A stretch of 40,028 bases of DNA from Algibacter amylolyticus. Lineage in GTDB: Bacteria; Bacteroidota; Bacteroidia; Flavobacteriales; Flavobacteriaceae. Below, piece after piece: positions 17,103 through 24,206 of this stretch (position 1 is the first letter of the stretch; each line of letters opens with the position of its first letter). The notes under the pieces were generated by a model, which searched no databases, was not told the origin of the DNA, and was given only the letters and a program-made list of their open reading frames with translations. The position numbers and the translations under genes were made by a program. Location of the stretch: contig NZ_JACHGE010000003.1 in assembly GCF_014202225.1 (NCBI RefSeq), positions 294,997 to 335,024 of the forward strand. The letters are read 5' to 3'.

Positions 17103-17287
17103 TTACATAACGCAGAACATTATAGTACATTTTACAACAATTAGCGAAATAGCGTTTTTGAGCGATATTTGACATAATTGCAGATATAATGTCGCAGACT
17201 TATATCGATAGTAATTATGACAAGCTAATTGTGGCTTCGTAGTTGCATTTATAATTGTGTAGCTATAATTCTCTATTATGTAAAATA
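17103..17287. repeat. Palindrome 2 (long imperfect attC-like hairpin between units)
   Basis: Nested complementary pairs share a centre near 17185: TTACATAA (17103-17110) with TTATGTAA (17276-17283); ATTATAG (17119-17125) with CTATAAT (17263-17269); ACAATTAGC (17137-17145) with GCTAATTGT (17224-17232); CGATAT (17163-17168) with ATATCG (17202-17207). The outermost two pairs are the same as those of palindrome 1. Confidence 0.75.
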
Positions 17288-17360
17288 TCCCAGAAAGTTT
17301 TTAGTTTTAAAAGAATACTCAATATTTGGGTCATTAAACTTTATCGATTTGCTTCACGTA
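17260..17360. repeat. Flank repeat, copy 2 (partner 11728-11830)
   Basis: Begins in the right arm of palindrome 2 and continues with CTATTATGTAAAATATCCCA, GGGTCATTAAACT and GATTTGCTTCACG, matching 11728-11830 in order. Confidence 0.75.
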
Positions 17361-17548
17361 TAATTTTAATATTCTGTACAATCATCCATTATTTTTTAAA
17401 TACGCGATTCTCAAGAAGCATCATAATTATATTTCTGTACTATAATTTGCAGTTATTTTATGAAGGATAGAATTCTAAGCACTTATTCTATTCTCGATAC
17501 TATTTAAACTTTTTTAATTGTAACTACTAATATTATGTAAAATAGAAA

Positions 17549-17833
17549 TTAACGATTTCCATTTTGTTCAATTTTTTTAATCAGAAATTCTTTAATTTTA
17601 ATAAATCTATTTTCAGTCATATTATAATATTCTACCCAATCAGGATAATCGAATAATATAGTGTCCCAACAAAGTTTTTTGAAATTAATTCCTTTGATAC
17701 TTCTATTATCATAAATTAAGTGAGCTAATAGATTCCTAGCTTCCAACGAAAAGTCATCTTTTTCTAAAATGATTTTTCTAGCTTCATCTACGCAAGCACG
17801 AAACTTATGTCTATCAAAATTTTCATGTTTCAT
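17549..17833 (-). CDS. Small helical protein of unknown function within the accessory block
   Basis: A 94-residue basic/acidic protein, predicted helical throughout (MKHENFDRHKFRACVDEARK, later ENRFIKIKEFLIKKIEQ). No signal peptide or membrane segment, and I do not recognise a family. The ATG at 17833 is the only early start. It sits inside the downstream flank of operon 2, so it is an independent small insert relative to the equivalent flank of operon 1, which has no gene. TTATGTAAAATAG lies directly next to its stop codon. It could be an antitoxin-like or accessory protein, but nothing in the sequence proves this. Confidence 0.6.
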   Translation of the reverse strand: MKHENFDRHKFRACVDEARKIILEKDDFSLEARNLLAHLIYDNRSIKGINFKKLCWDTILFDYPDWVEYYNMTENRFIKIKEFLIKKIEQNGNR

Positions 17834-17857
17834 AAATTTGAATTTAAAGTTCTATAT

Positions 17858-17895
17858 CTTTTTTTCTTGATAAAAAAAGAAACAAAAAAATCAAG
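17858..17895. repeat. Pseudoknot-like intergenic element, copy 2
   Basis: A stem CTTTTTTT (17858-17865) / AAAAAAAG (17872-17879) encloses the loop CTTGAT, which is complementary to ATCAAG at 17890-17895. Relative to copy 1, the stem G-C pair became T-A and the loop-tail A-T pair became T-A, so both helices are conserved by paired changes. It lies about 235 bp downstream of the operon 2 stop. Confidence 0.6.
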
Positions 17896-18066
17896 ACAGC
17901 ATAAACTTTTGGAAACAATTAAAGCTCGTTTCGCTATAATTTAGACTATTTAGCGTTAAGAAAATGTACCCAAAGTACATTTTTAGTTAAATGCGATTTC
18001 AAACGTAATTTTAGTTAATTGTTGTATTCAAATACAATCATCCACAGGAAAATTATATTCGTATAG

Positions 18067-18119
18067 CCTAAAATATGTATGCTCCACTCACCTATTGTTT
18101 TACCAAAATTTTATGAGGG
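18067..18119. repeat. Downstream-flank repeat, copy 2 (partner 12304-12357)
   Basis: CCTAAAATATG, CACCTATTGTTTTACC and AAAATTTTATGAGG occur here as at 12304-12357, ending about 10 bp before the stop of cargo operon 2. Confidence 0.75.
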
Positions 18120-18129
18120 CAAAAAACTC

Positions 18130-18936
18130 TTAATCAAAATCAATATTGAATTGACCTGGATTTTTTTTTCCTTCAACTCTATTGTTATGAATATATTTTA
18201 TAAGTCCTATTGCATCCATTACATCTTCAATTGACAATGCTTTTTTATATTTTTCATACTTATTTAAATAGAGGTTTAATCTATCTTTTAAGTCATAATT
18301 ATTTGAAACATTACTAATCATTTTCACTAAATAACTCATACAATTTGGAGTAATATTTACTCCAAATGTTTCATTTAAATAAATTGCACGAAGTATATTA
18401 GCTTCAATTGTTGGATTTTTAGATTTATAAGACTTACTCTTTTGTATTATATCTAATTGACTATTATTTACAAAATCATTATAATGATTAGACCTAAAAT
18501 TATTAGTATGGATATTTATTACTAAACCATCGTAGTTATAAAAACAGCCATCAGAAATGTTATCTAAAATATAATCTTCATTTCTTTTTACAACTGCATC
18601 CCTAAATGCCCAATTGTTATCAATACTCCAAATATCAACTTCAAAATTATTAAGTTTAATCTTAATACCCAACATTCTATTTATAGAGTAATTCAATTTA
18701 GATTCCTTTAATAAACCTTCTAATTGTTCGTGTGAAACTGAAGCAATCATATCTAAATCTCTCGATTTTTTATTATTAATAGAATCTCTTACAAATCCAC
18801 CAACAACATAAGCCGTTCCGTGAACCAATAAATTTAATATAAATTTATAAAATTCTGAATGCTCTTTTAAAACCTCTCTAAATCTCTCAGCAAAAAGTTT
18901 TTTAAATAATATTTTATCTTCAATAACGCTTAACAT
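18130..18936 (-). CDS. Poly(A) polymerase / CCA-adding-type nucleotidyltransferase
   Basis: A 268-residue protein with the class II nucleotidyltransferase head signature: VVGGFVRDSI (residues 44-53), then RDLDMIA with the Asp60-x-Asp62 metal pair, and a further acidic strand EVDIW. It is much shorter than housekeeping CCA-adding enzymes (about 400-470 residues) and has no HD domain. It therefore probably modifies a particular RNA or nucleotide pool rather than maturing tRNA in general. Its ATG overlaps the stop of the upstream dGTPase gene (TAATG), a sign that the two proteins work together. An antiphage or nucleotide-signal role is inferred from this pairing and the accessory setting. The C-terminal 130 residues are helical and unassigned. 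Confidence 0.75.
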   Translation of the reverse strand: MLSVIEDKILFKKLFAERFREVLKEHSEFYKFILNLLVHGTAYVVGGFVRDSINNKKSRDLDMIASVSHEQLEGLLKESKLNYSINRMLGIKIKLNNFEVDIWSIDNNWAFRDAVVKRNEDYILDNISDGCFYNYDGLVINIHTNNFRSNHYNDFVNNSQLDIIQKSKSYKSKNPTIEANILRAIYLNETFGVNITPNCMSYLVKMISNVSNNYDLKDRLNLYLNKYEKYKKALSIEDVMDAIGLIKYIHNNRVEGKKNPGQFNIDFD

Positions 18937-20312
18937 TACAACCTAATTCCTTTAAGTTTTCTAAATAAATTTAATGCATAAGTATCTGTCATACCACTTA
19001 TAAAATCAACAACTAGTTGGATTTTATTATAATCATCATTATCATAATTATTATAATTTTCATATATGTATCTATAGCTTGAAGATATATTTTTATATAA
19101 TCTAGCTTCTTTTGTGTTTCCTCCACTTTTAAATTTTTCAGATTTTGTAGCAGGAATAAATATATCTAGTAATCCATATATAATTTCCCAGCCAGCTAGC
19201 TCCGTTTGCATAATTTTTTTATTATCAAATACAACTCTCTGAAGCTCTTCAAACGAATCTCGAATATCTGAACCTCTCGATTTTTCTATTAATTCATATT
19301 CAAAAGTTCCGTCCATTATTTTATTGTAATTTTTTCTAAAACAATCGACAACACCTTCAATCATTTTTCCTTGGGTTTTAACTCTGAATTGTTGTACTGT
19401 AAGTGACAACCTATCTGATAATTTGTTATCATTATCTTTATGATACGTGTCTAAAACTTCTAATAAATCCTTATTTGCCTTTAAATTCTTCTCAAAAACC
19501 TTTCTTACTGTTTCATAATTTAATATTCCTAATTTAACTCCATCTTCTATATCAGCAGCGCAATATGCAATATCATCCGCTGCTTCCATCAAGTATACAA
19601 TAGGATGTCTACGGTTATTTAAGCCAAGTTTTTCATTGATTATTTCATAATCTTCTTGTTCTGAAACAAAATATCCGAACTTTTTTGTCCTAATTTCTTT
19701 CGCCTTCTTTTTTTTATTTCCTTCAATTGAATTTGATGGATATTTAATAATACTTGCTAATGTTGGAAAAGTCAAATTAAAACTATGTTCATCTTTAAAA
19801 AAATGCAATCTTCTTAAAATTCTAAAAGTTTGTACGTTACCATCAAAATTTATAAAATCTGCTTTTTCAATTTCGCTTAAATCGACATTATTATTATTAT
19901 TATTATTATTATCAAAATAATCTTTAAAATAATCTTGTATAGCTGACTCACCAAAATGTCCAAATGGAGGGTTTCCTAAATCGTGAACAAGTCCAGAACC
20001 TCTTAATAGAGAACTTATTTGACCTCTATAAATTTCTGGTAAATCTTTTTTCTCATCAATCACATATTTTTCAATACTCTTACCTATAGAACTACCAATG
20101 TAAGAGACTTCTAAAGAATGAGTTAATCGTGTTCGAATATAATCACTACTCTCTAGAGGAAAAACTTGTGTCTTATCTTGTAATCTTCTAATTGGAGAAC
20201 TTGAAATCAACCTTCCATAATCATTTTCAAAAGGATCTCTCCCATCTATTGATATAGTCTCTGAACGATTTCTAAAAGTTACTCCTTGTAATAATTTTTT
20301 CCACTTATCCAT
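18936..20312 (-). CDS. dGTPase-type HD-domain dNTP triphosphohydrolase
   Basis: A 458-residue member of the dGTPase/SAMHD1-like HD family. N-terminal RNRSETISIDGRDPFENDYGR is followed by RRLQDKTQVFPL, the HD residues RTRLTHSLEV (His65), GLVHDLGNPPFGHFGE (His110-Asp111) and MEAADDIAYCAADIEDG (Asp247 region). The family hydrolyses dNTPs to deoxynucleosides and triphosphate; some members deplete dNTPs to block phages. Housekeeping homologues usually stand alone, whereas this copy is first in a two-gene operon with a nucleotidyltransferase, inside a repeat-bounded accessory block. An eight-asparagine run (residues 135-142) encoded by a pure trinucleotide tract interrupts the region after the second metal motif. 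Confidence 0.9.
   Translation of the reverse strand: MDKWKKLLQGVTFRNRSETISIDGRDPFENDYGRLISSSPIRRLQDKTQVFPLESSDYIRTRLTHSLEVSYIGSSIGKSIEKYVIDEKKDLPEIYRGQISSLLRGSGLVHDLGNPPFGHFGESAIQDYFKDYFDNNNNNNNNVDLSEIEKADFINFDGNVQTFRILRRLHFFKDEHSFNLTFPTLASIIKYPSNSIEGNKKKKAKEIRTKKFGYFVSEQEDYEIINEKLGLNNRRHPIVYLMEAADDIAYCAADIEDGVKLGILNYETVRKVFEKNLKANKDLLEVLDTYHKDNDNKLSDRLSLTVQQFRVKTQGKMIEGVVDCFRKNYNKIMDGTFEYELIEKSRGSDIRDSFEELQRVVFDNKKIMQTELAGWEIIYGLLDIFIPATKSEKFKSGGNTKEARLYKNISSSYRYIYENYNNYDNDDYNKIQLVVDFISGMTDTYALNLFRKLKGIRL
19887..19912 (-). repeat. Trinucleotide microsatellite encoding an Asn run
   Basis: Eight perfect ATT units on the plus strand (AAT on the coding strand) followed by AT, within the dGTPase gene. 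It encodes eight consecutive Asn. Copy-number change would alter loop length without shifting frame. Confidence 0.9.
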
Positions 20313-20394
20313 ACATTATAAATTTTGTAATAATTGACTTTAAATATATTATTAAAATTTGTATTTATTAGTAAAGTTACCTGTAGATTTTTCT

Positions 20395-20610
20395 ATTCCA
20401 CACACATTCCACTTCTCTCCTATCATCGTTTCGTAAAAAGAGTGTTTATTCACAACGTTAATATTGTTTTGGAGGAGTTCATGCATCTCATACCTCGATG
20501 TCATTAACATTGTAGAGAAAGTTTATAGAAGAAAAAAATAAAGAAAAAGTAGTAGTTTAAACTTCGCTTTTACCAAAGCAAAGTTATCCCGAATCAAGTT
20601 CGGGACAGGC
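20395..20610. repeat. Upstream-flank repeat, copy 2 (partner 16969-17100)
   Basis: ATTCCACACA, CTCTCCTAT, CGTAAAAAGAGTGTT, ATTAACAT and CTTCGCTTTTACCAAAG follow the order of copy 1. Relative to copy 1 it has an extra segment containing the 7-bp palindrome TCCCGAA-TCAAG-TTCGGGA (20587-20605). Confidence 0.7.
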
Positions 20611-20666
20611 TATAATGCAGAACATTATAATTCAAAAAAGAATTATAATCAGACGTTATATAAAAT
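20611..20666. repeat. Palindrome 3 (attC-like hairpin, right end of block)
   Basis: Inner arms ATTATAATTC (20624-20633) and GAATTATAAT (20640-20649) pair perfectly around six A. Outer arms TATAATG (20611-20617) and CGTTATA (20654-20660) pair at six of seven positions. The left arm shares ATAATGCAGAACATTATA with ATAACGCAGAACATTATA in palindrome 2, and the right end reads GTTATATAAAATG, close to GTTATGTAAAATAG. Confidence 0.7.
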
Positions 20667-20790
20667 GTCTTTGTAACAGTAAAACTATGAGGTTTATTGT
20701 AATTATACAGATACAATTACATTTTATTGAATCAAAATAACTTTATATTATTTACAATATTTTAAATAAACACTCTATTTTCTTCAAAAC

Positions 20791-20826
20791 AAAAAACACC
20801 CAAGATTAAAAATCTTGGGTGTTTTT
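20791..20826 (-). terminator. Rho-independent terminator after the SDR gene
   Basis: A perfect stem ACACCCAAGATT / AATCTTGGGTGT with an AAA loop, flanked by A and T runs, 45 bp downstream of the stop at 20872. The symmetry would let it work in both directions, which may insulate the accessory block from the chromosome to its right. Confidence 0.85.
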
Positions 20827-20871
20827 ATATATTTAATTTGTGCTCTAATGTTTTAGGCTATACCAAAAAAA

Positions 20872-21501
20872 TTATTTTAAATTTTCTAAGGCTTTACCTA
20901 TTAAAGTATCACCAGAAATAATCTCGAAGGTTTCCTTATTTGGTGCATCATCGGGTAACGTTCTCACCAAGGTTTGCGCCACATTATCGCGAGATATTTC
21001 TCCTTGCTCATTAAGTGATTTTGATAATTTAATTTTACCATCACCAACGCTATTGGTTAAACTTCCGGGTCTTACAATGGCATAATTTAAAGGAGACGAT
21101 TTTAAATATTCATCGGCGTTATGTTTAGCTTTTAAGTAGTCTTGAAGCTTATCGCTTTTTTCTGGTTGATCTGCTCCCATCGAGCTTAGCATTACAAATT
21201 TGTTGATATTCCATTTTGATGCGGCATCAATCATTTTTATGGCACCATCTTGATCGACAGCTTTTACATTATTACCTCCAGATCCTGCAGCAAAAATGAC
21301 CTTATCCATATCTTTTGCTGTATGCGATACATCTTGCTCTAAATCGCCCATAACCGTTTTTACCTGATGTGCCTCAAACTCGGTTTGTTGCTGAGTATTT
21401 CTAACCATAGCTACAGGTTCGAAATACTGCGATGCTTTTAATAATTGAACTATTTTTTTTCCCGTGGTACCTGTGGCACCTACTACTAATACGTTTTCCA
21501 T
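20872..21501 (-). CDS. Atypical SDR, NAD(P)-binding NmrA-like oxidoreductase
   Basis: A 209-residue single-domain Rossmann protein. The glycine motif GATGTTG (8-14) is at the extreme N-terminus, VMGDLEQD follows the third strand, and KFVMLSSMGAD and YAIVRPGSLTN mark the later strands of SDR_a5-type proteins. It lacks the classical YxxxK pair at the usual place, so catalysis is uncertain; a redox-sensing or repair role is possible. It is transcribed alone and followed by a strong terminator. Confidence 0.85.
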   Translation of the reverse strand: MENVLVVGATGTTGKKIVQLLKASQYFEPVAMVRNTQQQTEFEAHQVKTVMGDLEQDVSHTAKDMDKVIFAAGSGGNNVKAVDQDGAIKMIDAASKWNINKFVMLSSMGADQPEKSDKLQDYLKAKHNADEYLKSSPLNYAIVRPGSLTNSVGDGKIKLSKSLNEQGEISRDNVAQTLVRTLPDDAPNKETFEIISGDTLIGKALENLK

Positions 21502-21645
21502 TTGTCTTTTTTTTACAAGGTGCCCATATTAGCGGTTAATGCTTGATGTATTCCAATAAAATGTTGACTCAAATGAATCTATTTGTTCTGTTTTGTAGTT
21601 TTTATAAGGGTAAGTAAATGTTGTAAAGCATATTAAAGTCTTAAG

Positions 21646-22245
21646 CTAATAATACAACCTAAAATCTAATAGTTTGCACATTTTGTAATGTCTTTGATGA
21701 AGTTCTTCAACCACATCCAACATATTATCATCGTCGTTAAATAAGTTAAAGAATGCGATATCAAGATTTGAACTAGTTATTCCGTTTGACGCATAACCGT
21801 ATCCCGAAATGCCCCTTGCTCCTGTTATATCAAGAAAATACTGTGCTTCTTCATCATCTAAATCTAAAACCTTGGCATTCGAAAAATGTAAAATCTTGCC
21901 TTGTAATCGGCCTTCAAAGATTTCAGCAATTTCTTGTAAACTATAGTAATAATCATTTAAACAAATACTATTGGCTTCACCCGTTATAACCAAGTAAATT
22001 ATTTCGTAGTCTTTAAAATTATGATCGCCTAAAACCAATGCATTCAGGCTATCTTCTAAACCTTCAATAGTATCGCATGTTTTATAAATACTGGCTACAC
22101 CATATTGCGAGGTTAATTGTGCTAATTTATGTTGTGCTTCGGTAACGGTGTCTATTTCGACATCTTCAACCGCTTCTAAACAGTAAATAAAATAGTCTGT
22201 ATCTATTAATTGATTTTGGGGTAATTGTTCTCTTTTTTCTAACAA
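21646..22245 (-). CDS. DUF6642-like caspase-fold protein lacking the catalytic His/Cys
   Basis: This 199-residue protein follows the DUF6642 layout: N-terminal FIYCLEAVED (cf. YCLEG), central IIYLVITGEANSICL, SLQEIAEIFEGRLQGKILHF, TGARGISGYG, then IAFFNLF. DUF6642 members typically read YLAFHG and FGSCST at the two key positions, matching a caspase-like dyad. Here these are ITG (Thr88) and SNAKV (Ala124), so the protein is probably catalytically inactive. The start is not secure: the frame opens at TTG 22243-22245, with a stop codon just upstream and no ATG nearby. It could be a regulatory pseudo-enzyme or a decaying gene, although the frame is intact. DUF6642 assignment is from memory of the family pattern. 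Confidence 0.6.
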   Translation of the reverse strand: MLEKREQLPQNQLIDTDYFIYCLEAVEDVEIDTVTEAQHKLAQLTSQYGVASIYKTCDTIEGLEDSLNALVLGDHNFKDYEIIYLVITGEANSICLNDYYYSLQEIAEIFEGRLQGKILHFSNAKVLDLDDEEAQYFLDITGARGISGYGYASNGITSSNLDIAFFNLFNDDDNMLDVVEELHQRHYKMCKLLDFRLYY

Positions 22246-22310
22246 AATTCAGAATTTATGAAAGGTCTTTAAAACACAAAATTAATGGAAAATTTTTATT
22301 CTTTTAGGCA

Positions 22311-24203
22311 TTAATCTTTAGCATTCGGGTTTTTTAAAGCTTTTTTAATATGGTCGCTATCCCAATGATTATCATAATCTACAACCCCTCGCTTGAAATC
22401 TTCATTTAAGAATTTTTCTTGTTGTTCTAGTTCTTTTTTAGCTTTAAAAATATAGTCGTCTTCTCGGTTAGGTTCAGAAGCTAAGCGTCTTAAACTATCT
22501 ACATCATACTTAATAAAGTTTTGTACTTGTCTAGTTAGCGTGTATTTTCTGAAACCCATTTTGCTTAATACATCTTTAGCTAAAGTTAAGGACGTTTCTA
22601 AAGATTCTCTATAAATATTTTGATGGCCAAGGTTTAATAACTCGTATGCATCATACCTGTTTTTAGTTCTAATCATAAGTTCTACATGCGGATATTTTTC
22701 CTTTACTATTTTACTAATAGCTTTTGAAACACTTAATTTATTAGTGGCACAAATAATGATTTTAGCTTCGGAAATGCCTGCTGATTCTAATAAATCTAGT
22801 CTTGTGGCATCTCCATAATACACTTCAAAACCCATTTTACGCAAGAAATCTACACGATTAGAATCGTGATCTAAAATGGTAGCTTCCACACCATGAGAGC
22901 GTAAAAATCGCCCAATAGTACTTCCAAAATGACCAAAACCAACCAATATTATTTTTTGCGATTTAGCAATGTGGTCCATAGGTCGTTTTATGGATTCTTT
23001 GGTACCAATTTTAGGAAGTATTAAACGTTCGTTAACCATACTAATTATTGGCGTTATAGACATGGAAAGTGCTGTAATTACAAGCATCATATCCATTTGT
23101 TCTTGTTCTAAAATATTGAGTCCGAAAGCGAAGGACAACAGTACAAAAGCGAATTCACCAATTTGTGCTAAACTGAAGGTTAGCAATAATTTTTGGTCTA
23201 GTTTTAATTTAAAAATATGTCCTGTTATAAATAACACGAGCGCTTTTAAAACGATAATAGCCAATAAAATACCTCCTATAGTTAAAGGACTTTTAGCAAT
23301 GACTATAAAGTTAATAGATGCCCCAACAGCCATAAAGAACAACCCTAAAAGCAGGTTTTTAAAAGGTTCTAAGGTGCTCTCTAGTTCGTGCTTAAACTCA
23401 CTGTTAGAAAGTACAACACCGCCTAAAAAAGCACCTAAAGCAGGACTAATGCCAACATATTCCATTAAAAATGAAATACCAAATACAATTAATAAAGCAG
23501 CAGCAATAAGTAATTCGCGAACACCTGTTTTAGCCACTTTTCGTAACATGGGTACAATTAAATACCGACCAGCAACAATAATTAAAACCACCGATAATAT
23601 AATGGCTAAAGTTTGAAATCCCATGGGTAGGTTTTCCAATAAATTCGCATGCTCGCTGTGACTTTCGGCAGTCGTGTTTTGTTCCGAATTAGCTAACAAC
23701 GGAATAAAACCCAACATGAAAATAACAATGATATCTTGAAACAATAAGATGGAAAATGAAGACGTACCAAATGTGGTATCCATTAATCCTTTTTCCTTTA
23801 TAGTTTGTAATGCAATAGCTGTGGATGATAGTGCGACAGCCATAGAAATGACTAAAGCCACTTTCCAATCGAAACCTAATGCAGCAAACAAGATGTATGA
23901 AAGTAGCATGGTGCCTCCTACTTGTATGCCGCCCATACCCACAATGGTTTTTCGCATGTTCCAGAAGTTTTTAGGCTCAATTTCTAGTCCGATTAAAAAC
24001 AGCATTACAACCACACCAAATTCGGCAAAGTGTAATATATCTTGCCCTTCTTCGCCAATAAACCCCAATACATAAGGGCCAATTAAAACGCCTGCTAATA
24101 AATAGCCTATTACAGAACTTAAGCCTAAACGTTTTGCAATAGAGACACAAATTATGGCTCCTGCTAAAAATACTATGGCTTCAAAAAGTATACTTCCACT
24201 CAT
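22311..24203 (-). CDS. Kef-type monovalent cation:proton antiporter (CPA2) with TrkA-N domain
   Basis: A 630-residue membrane protein: about 12 helices over residues 1-390 (Na+/H+ exchanger domain; GYLLAGVLIGP, LLFLIGLEI-like FLIGLEIEP, GAFLGGVVLS), then an RCK/TrkA-N nucleotide-binding domain near 413-530 (IILVGFGHFGSTIGRFL, DATRLDLLESAGI). It exports K+ in exchange for H+, classically during electrophile stress, and is gated by glutathione adducts in enterobacteria; gating in Bacteroidota is not established. Its start lies 3 bp after the stop of a KefF/KefG-like gene, giving the usual ancillary-subunit/antiporter pair. Confidence 0.92.
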   Translation of the reverse strand: MSGSILFEAIVFLAGAIICVSIAKRLGLSSVIGYLLAGVLIGPYVLGFIGEEGQDILHFAEFGVVVMLFLIGLEIEPKNFWNMRKTIVGMGGIQVGGTMLLSYILFAALGFDWKVALVISMAVALSSTAIALQTIKEKGLMDTTFGTSSFSILLFQDIIVIFMLGFIPLLANSEQNTTAESHSEHANLLENLPMGFQTLAIILSVVLIIVAGRYLIVPMLRKVAKTGVRELLIAAALLIVFGISFLMEYVGISPALGAFLGGVVLSNSEFKHELESTLEPFKNLLLGLFFMAVGASINFIVIAKSPLTIGGILLAIIVLKALVLFITGHIFKLKLDQKLLLTFSLAQIGEFAFVLLSFAFGLNILEQEQMDMMLVITALSMSITPIISMVNERLILPKIGTKESIKRPMDHIAKSQKIILVGFGHFGSTIGRFLRSHGVEATILDHDSNRVDFLRKMGFEVYYGDATRLDLLESAGISEAKIIICATNKLSVSKAISKIVKEKYPHVELMIRTKNRYDAYELLNLGHQNIYRESLETSLTLAKDVLSKMGFRKYTLTRQVQNFIKYDVDSLRRLASEPNREDDYIFKAKKELEQQEKFLNEDFKRGVVDYDNHWDSDHIKKALKNPNAKD

Positions 24204-24206
24204 AGT

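Larger units (their letters stand above)
16839..17548. other. 710-bp joint between cargo operon 1 and the next unit
   Basis: Non-coding. It contains the upstream-flank repeat (16969-17100), palindrome 2 (17103-17287), the flank repeat 17260-17360 and a further TTATGTAAAATAG at 17533-17545, three bases before the stop codon of the 94-residue gene. A short open frame at 17255-17470 lies across repeats and is not considered a gene. Confidence 0.65.
11661..20666. mobile_element. Candidate array of exchangeable cargo units (accessory block)
   Basis: The block runs between the DUF4132 gene and the SDR gene and contains two minus-strand cargo operons. Both have the same downstream flank (11728-12357; 17260-17360 plus 17856-18119) and the same upstream flank (16969-17100; 20395-20610). 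Long imperfect palindromes with shared termini lie at 11661-11755, 17103-17287 and 20611-20666, that is, before, between and after the units. The 12-mer TTATGTAAAATA or its complement occurs six times between 11661 and 17544. No integrase or transposase is present, so the mechanism (integron-like cassettes, recombination between flanks, or tandem duplication with cargo replacement) is inference. Confidence 0.55.
20313..20871. other. 559-bp non-coding right end of the accessory block
   Basis: Holds the upstream-flank repeat copy 2, a small palindrome (20587-20605), palindrome 3 (20611-20666) and a transcription terminator (20791-20826). No coding potential seen. Confidence 0.65.

Noticed and set aside
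17255-17470. Short plus-strand open frame of 71 codons
   Set aside because: It runs across flank repeats, has no recognisable protein features and lies in DNA that is non-coding in the parallel copy near 11728.
11661-20666. Proven integron
   Set aside because: The palindromes resemble attC sites only in general form, no integrase gene is in the window, cargo units are operons, and conserved flanks extend well beyond the palindromes. Kept only as a hypothesis.
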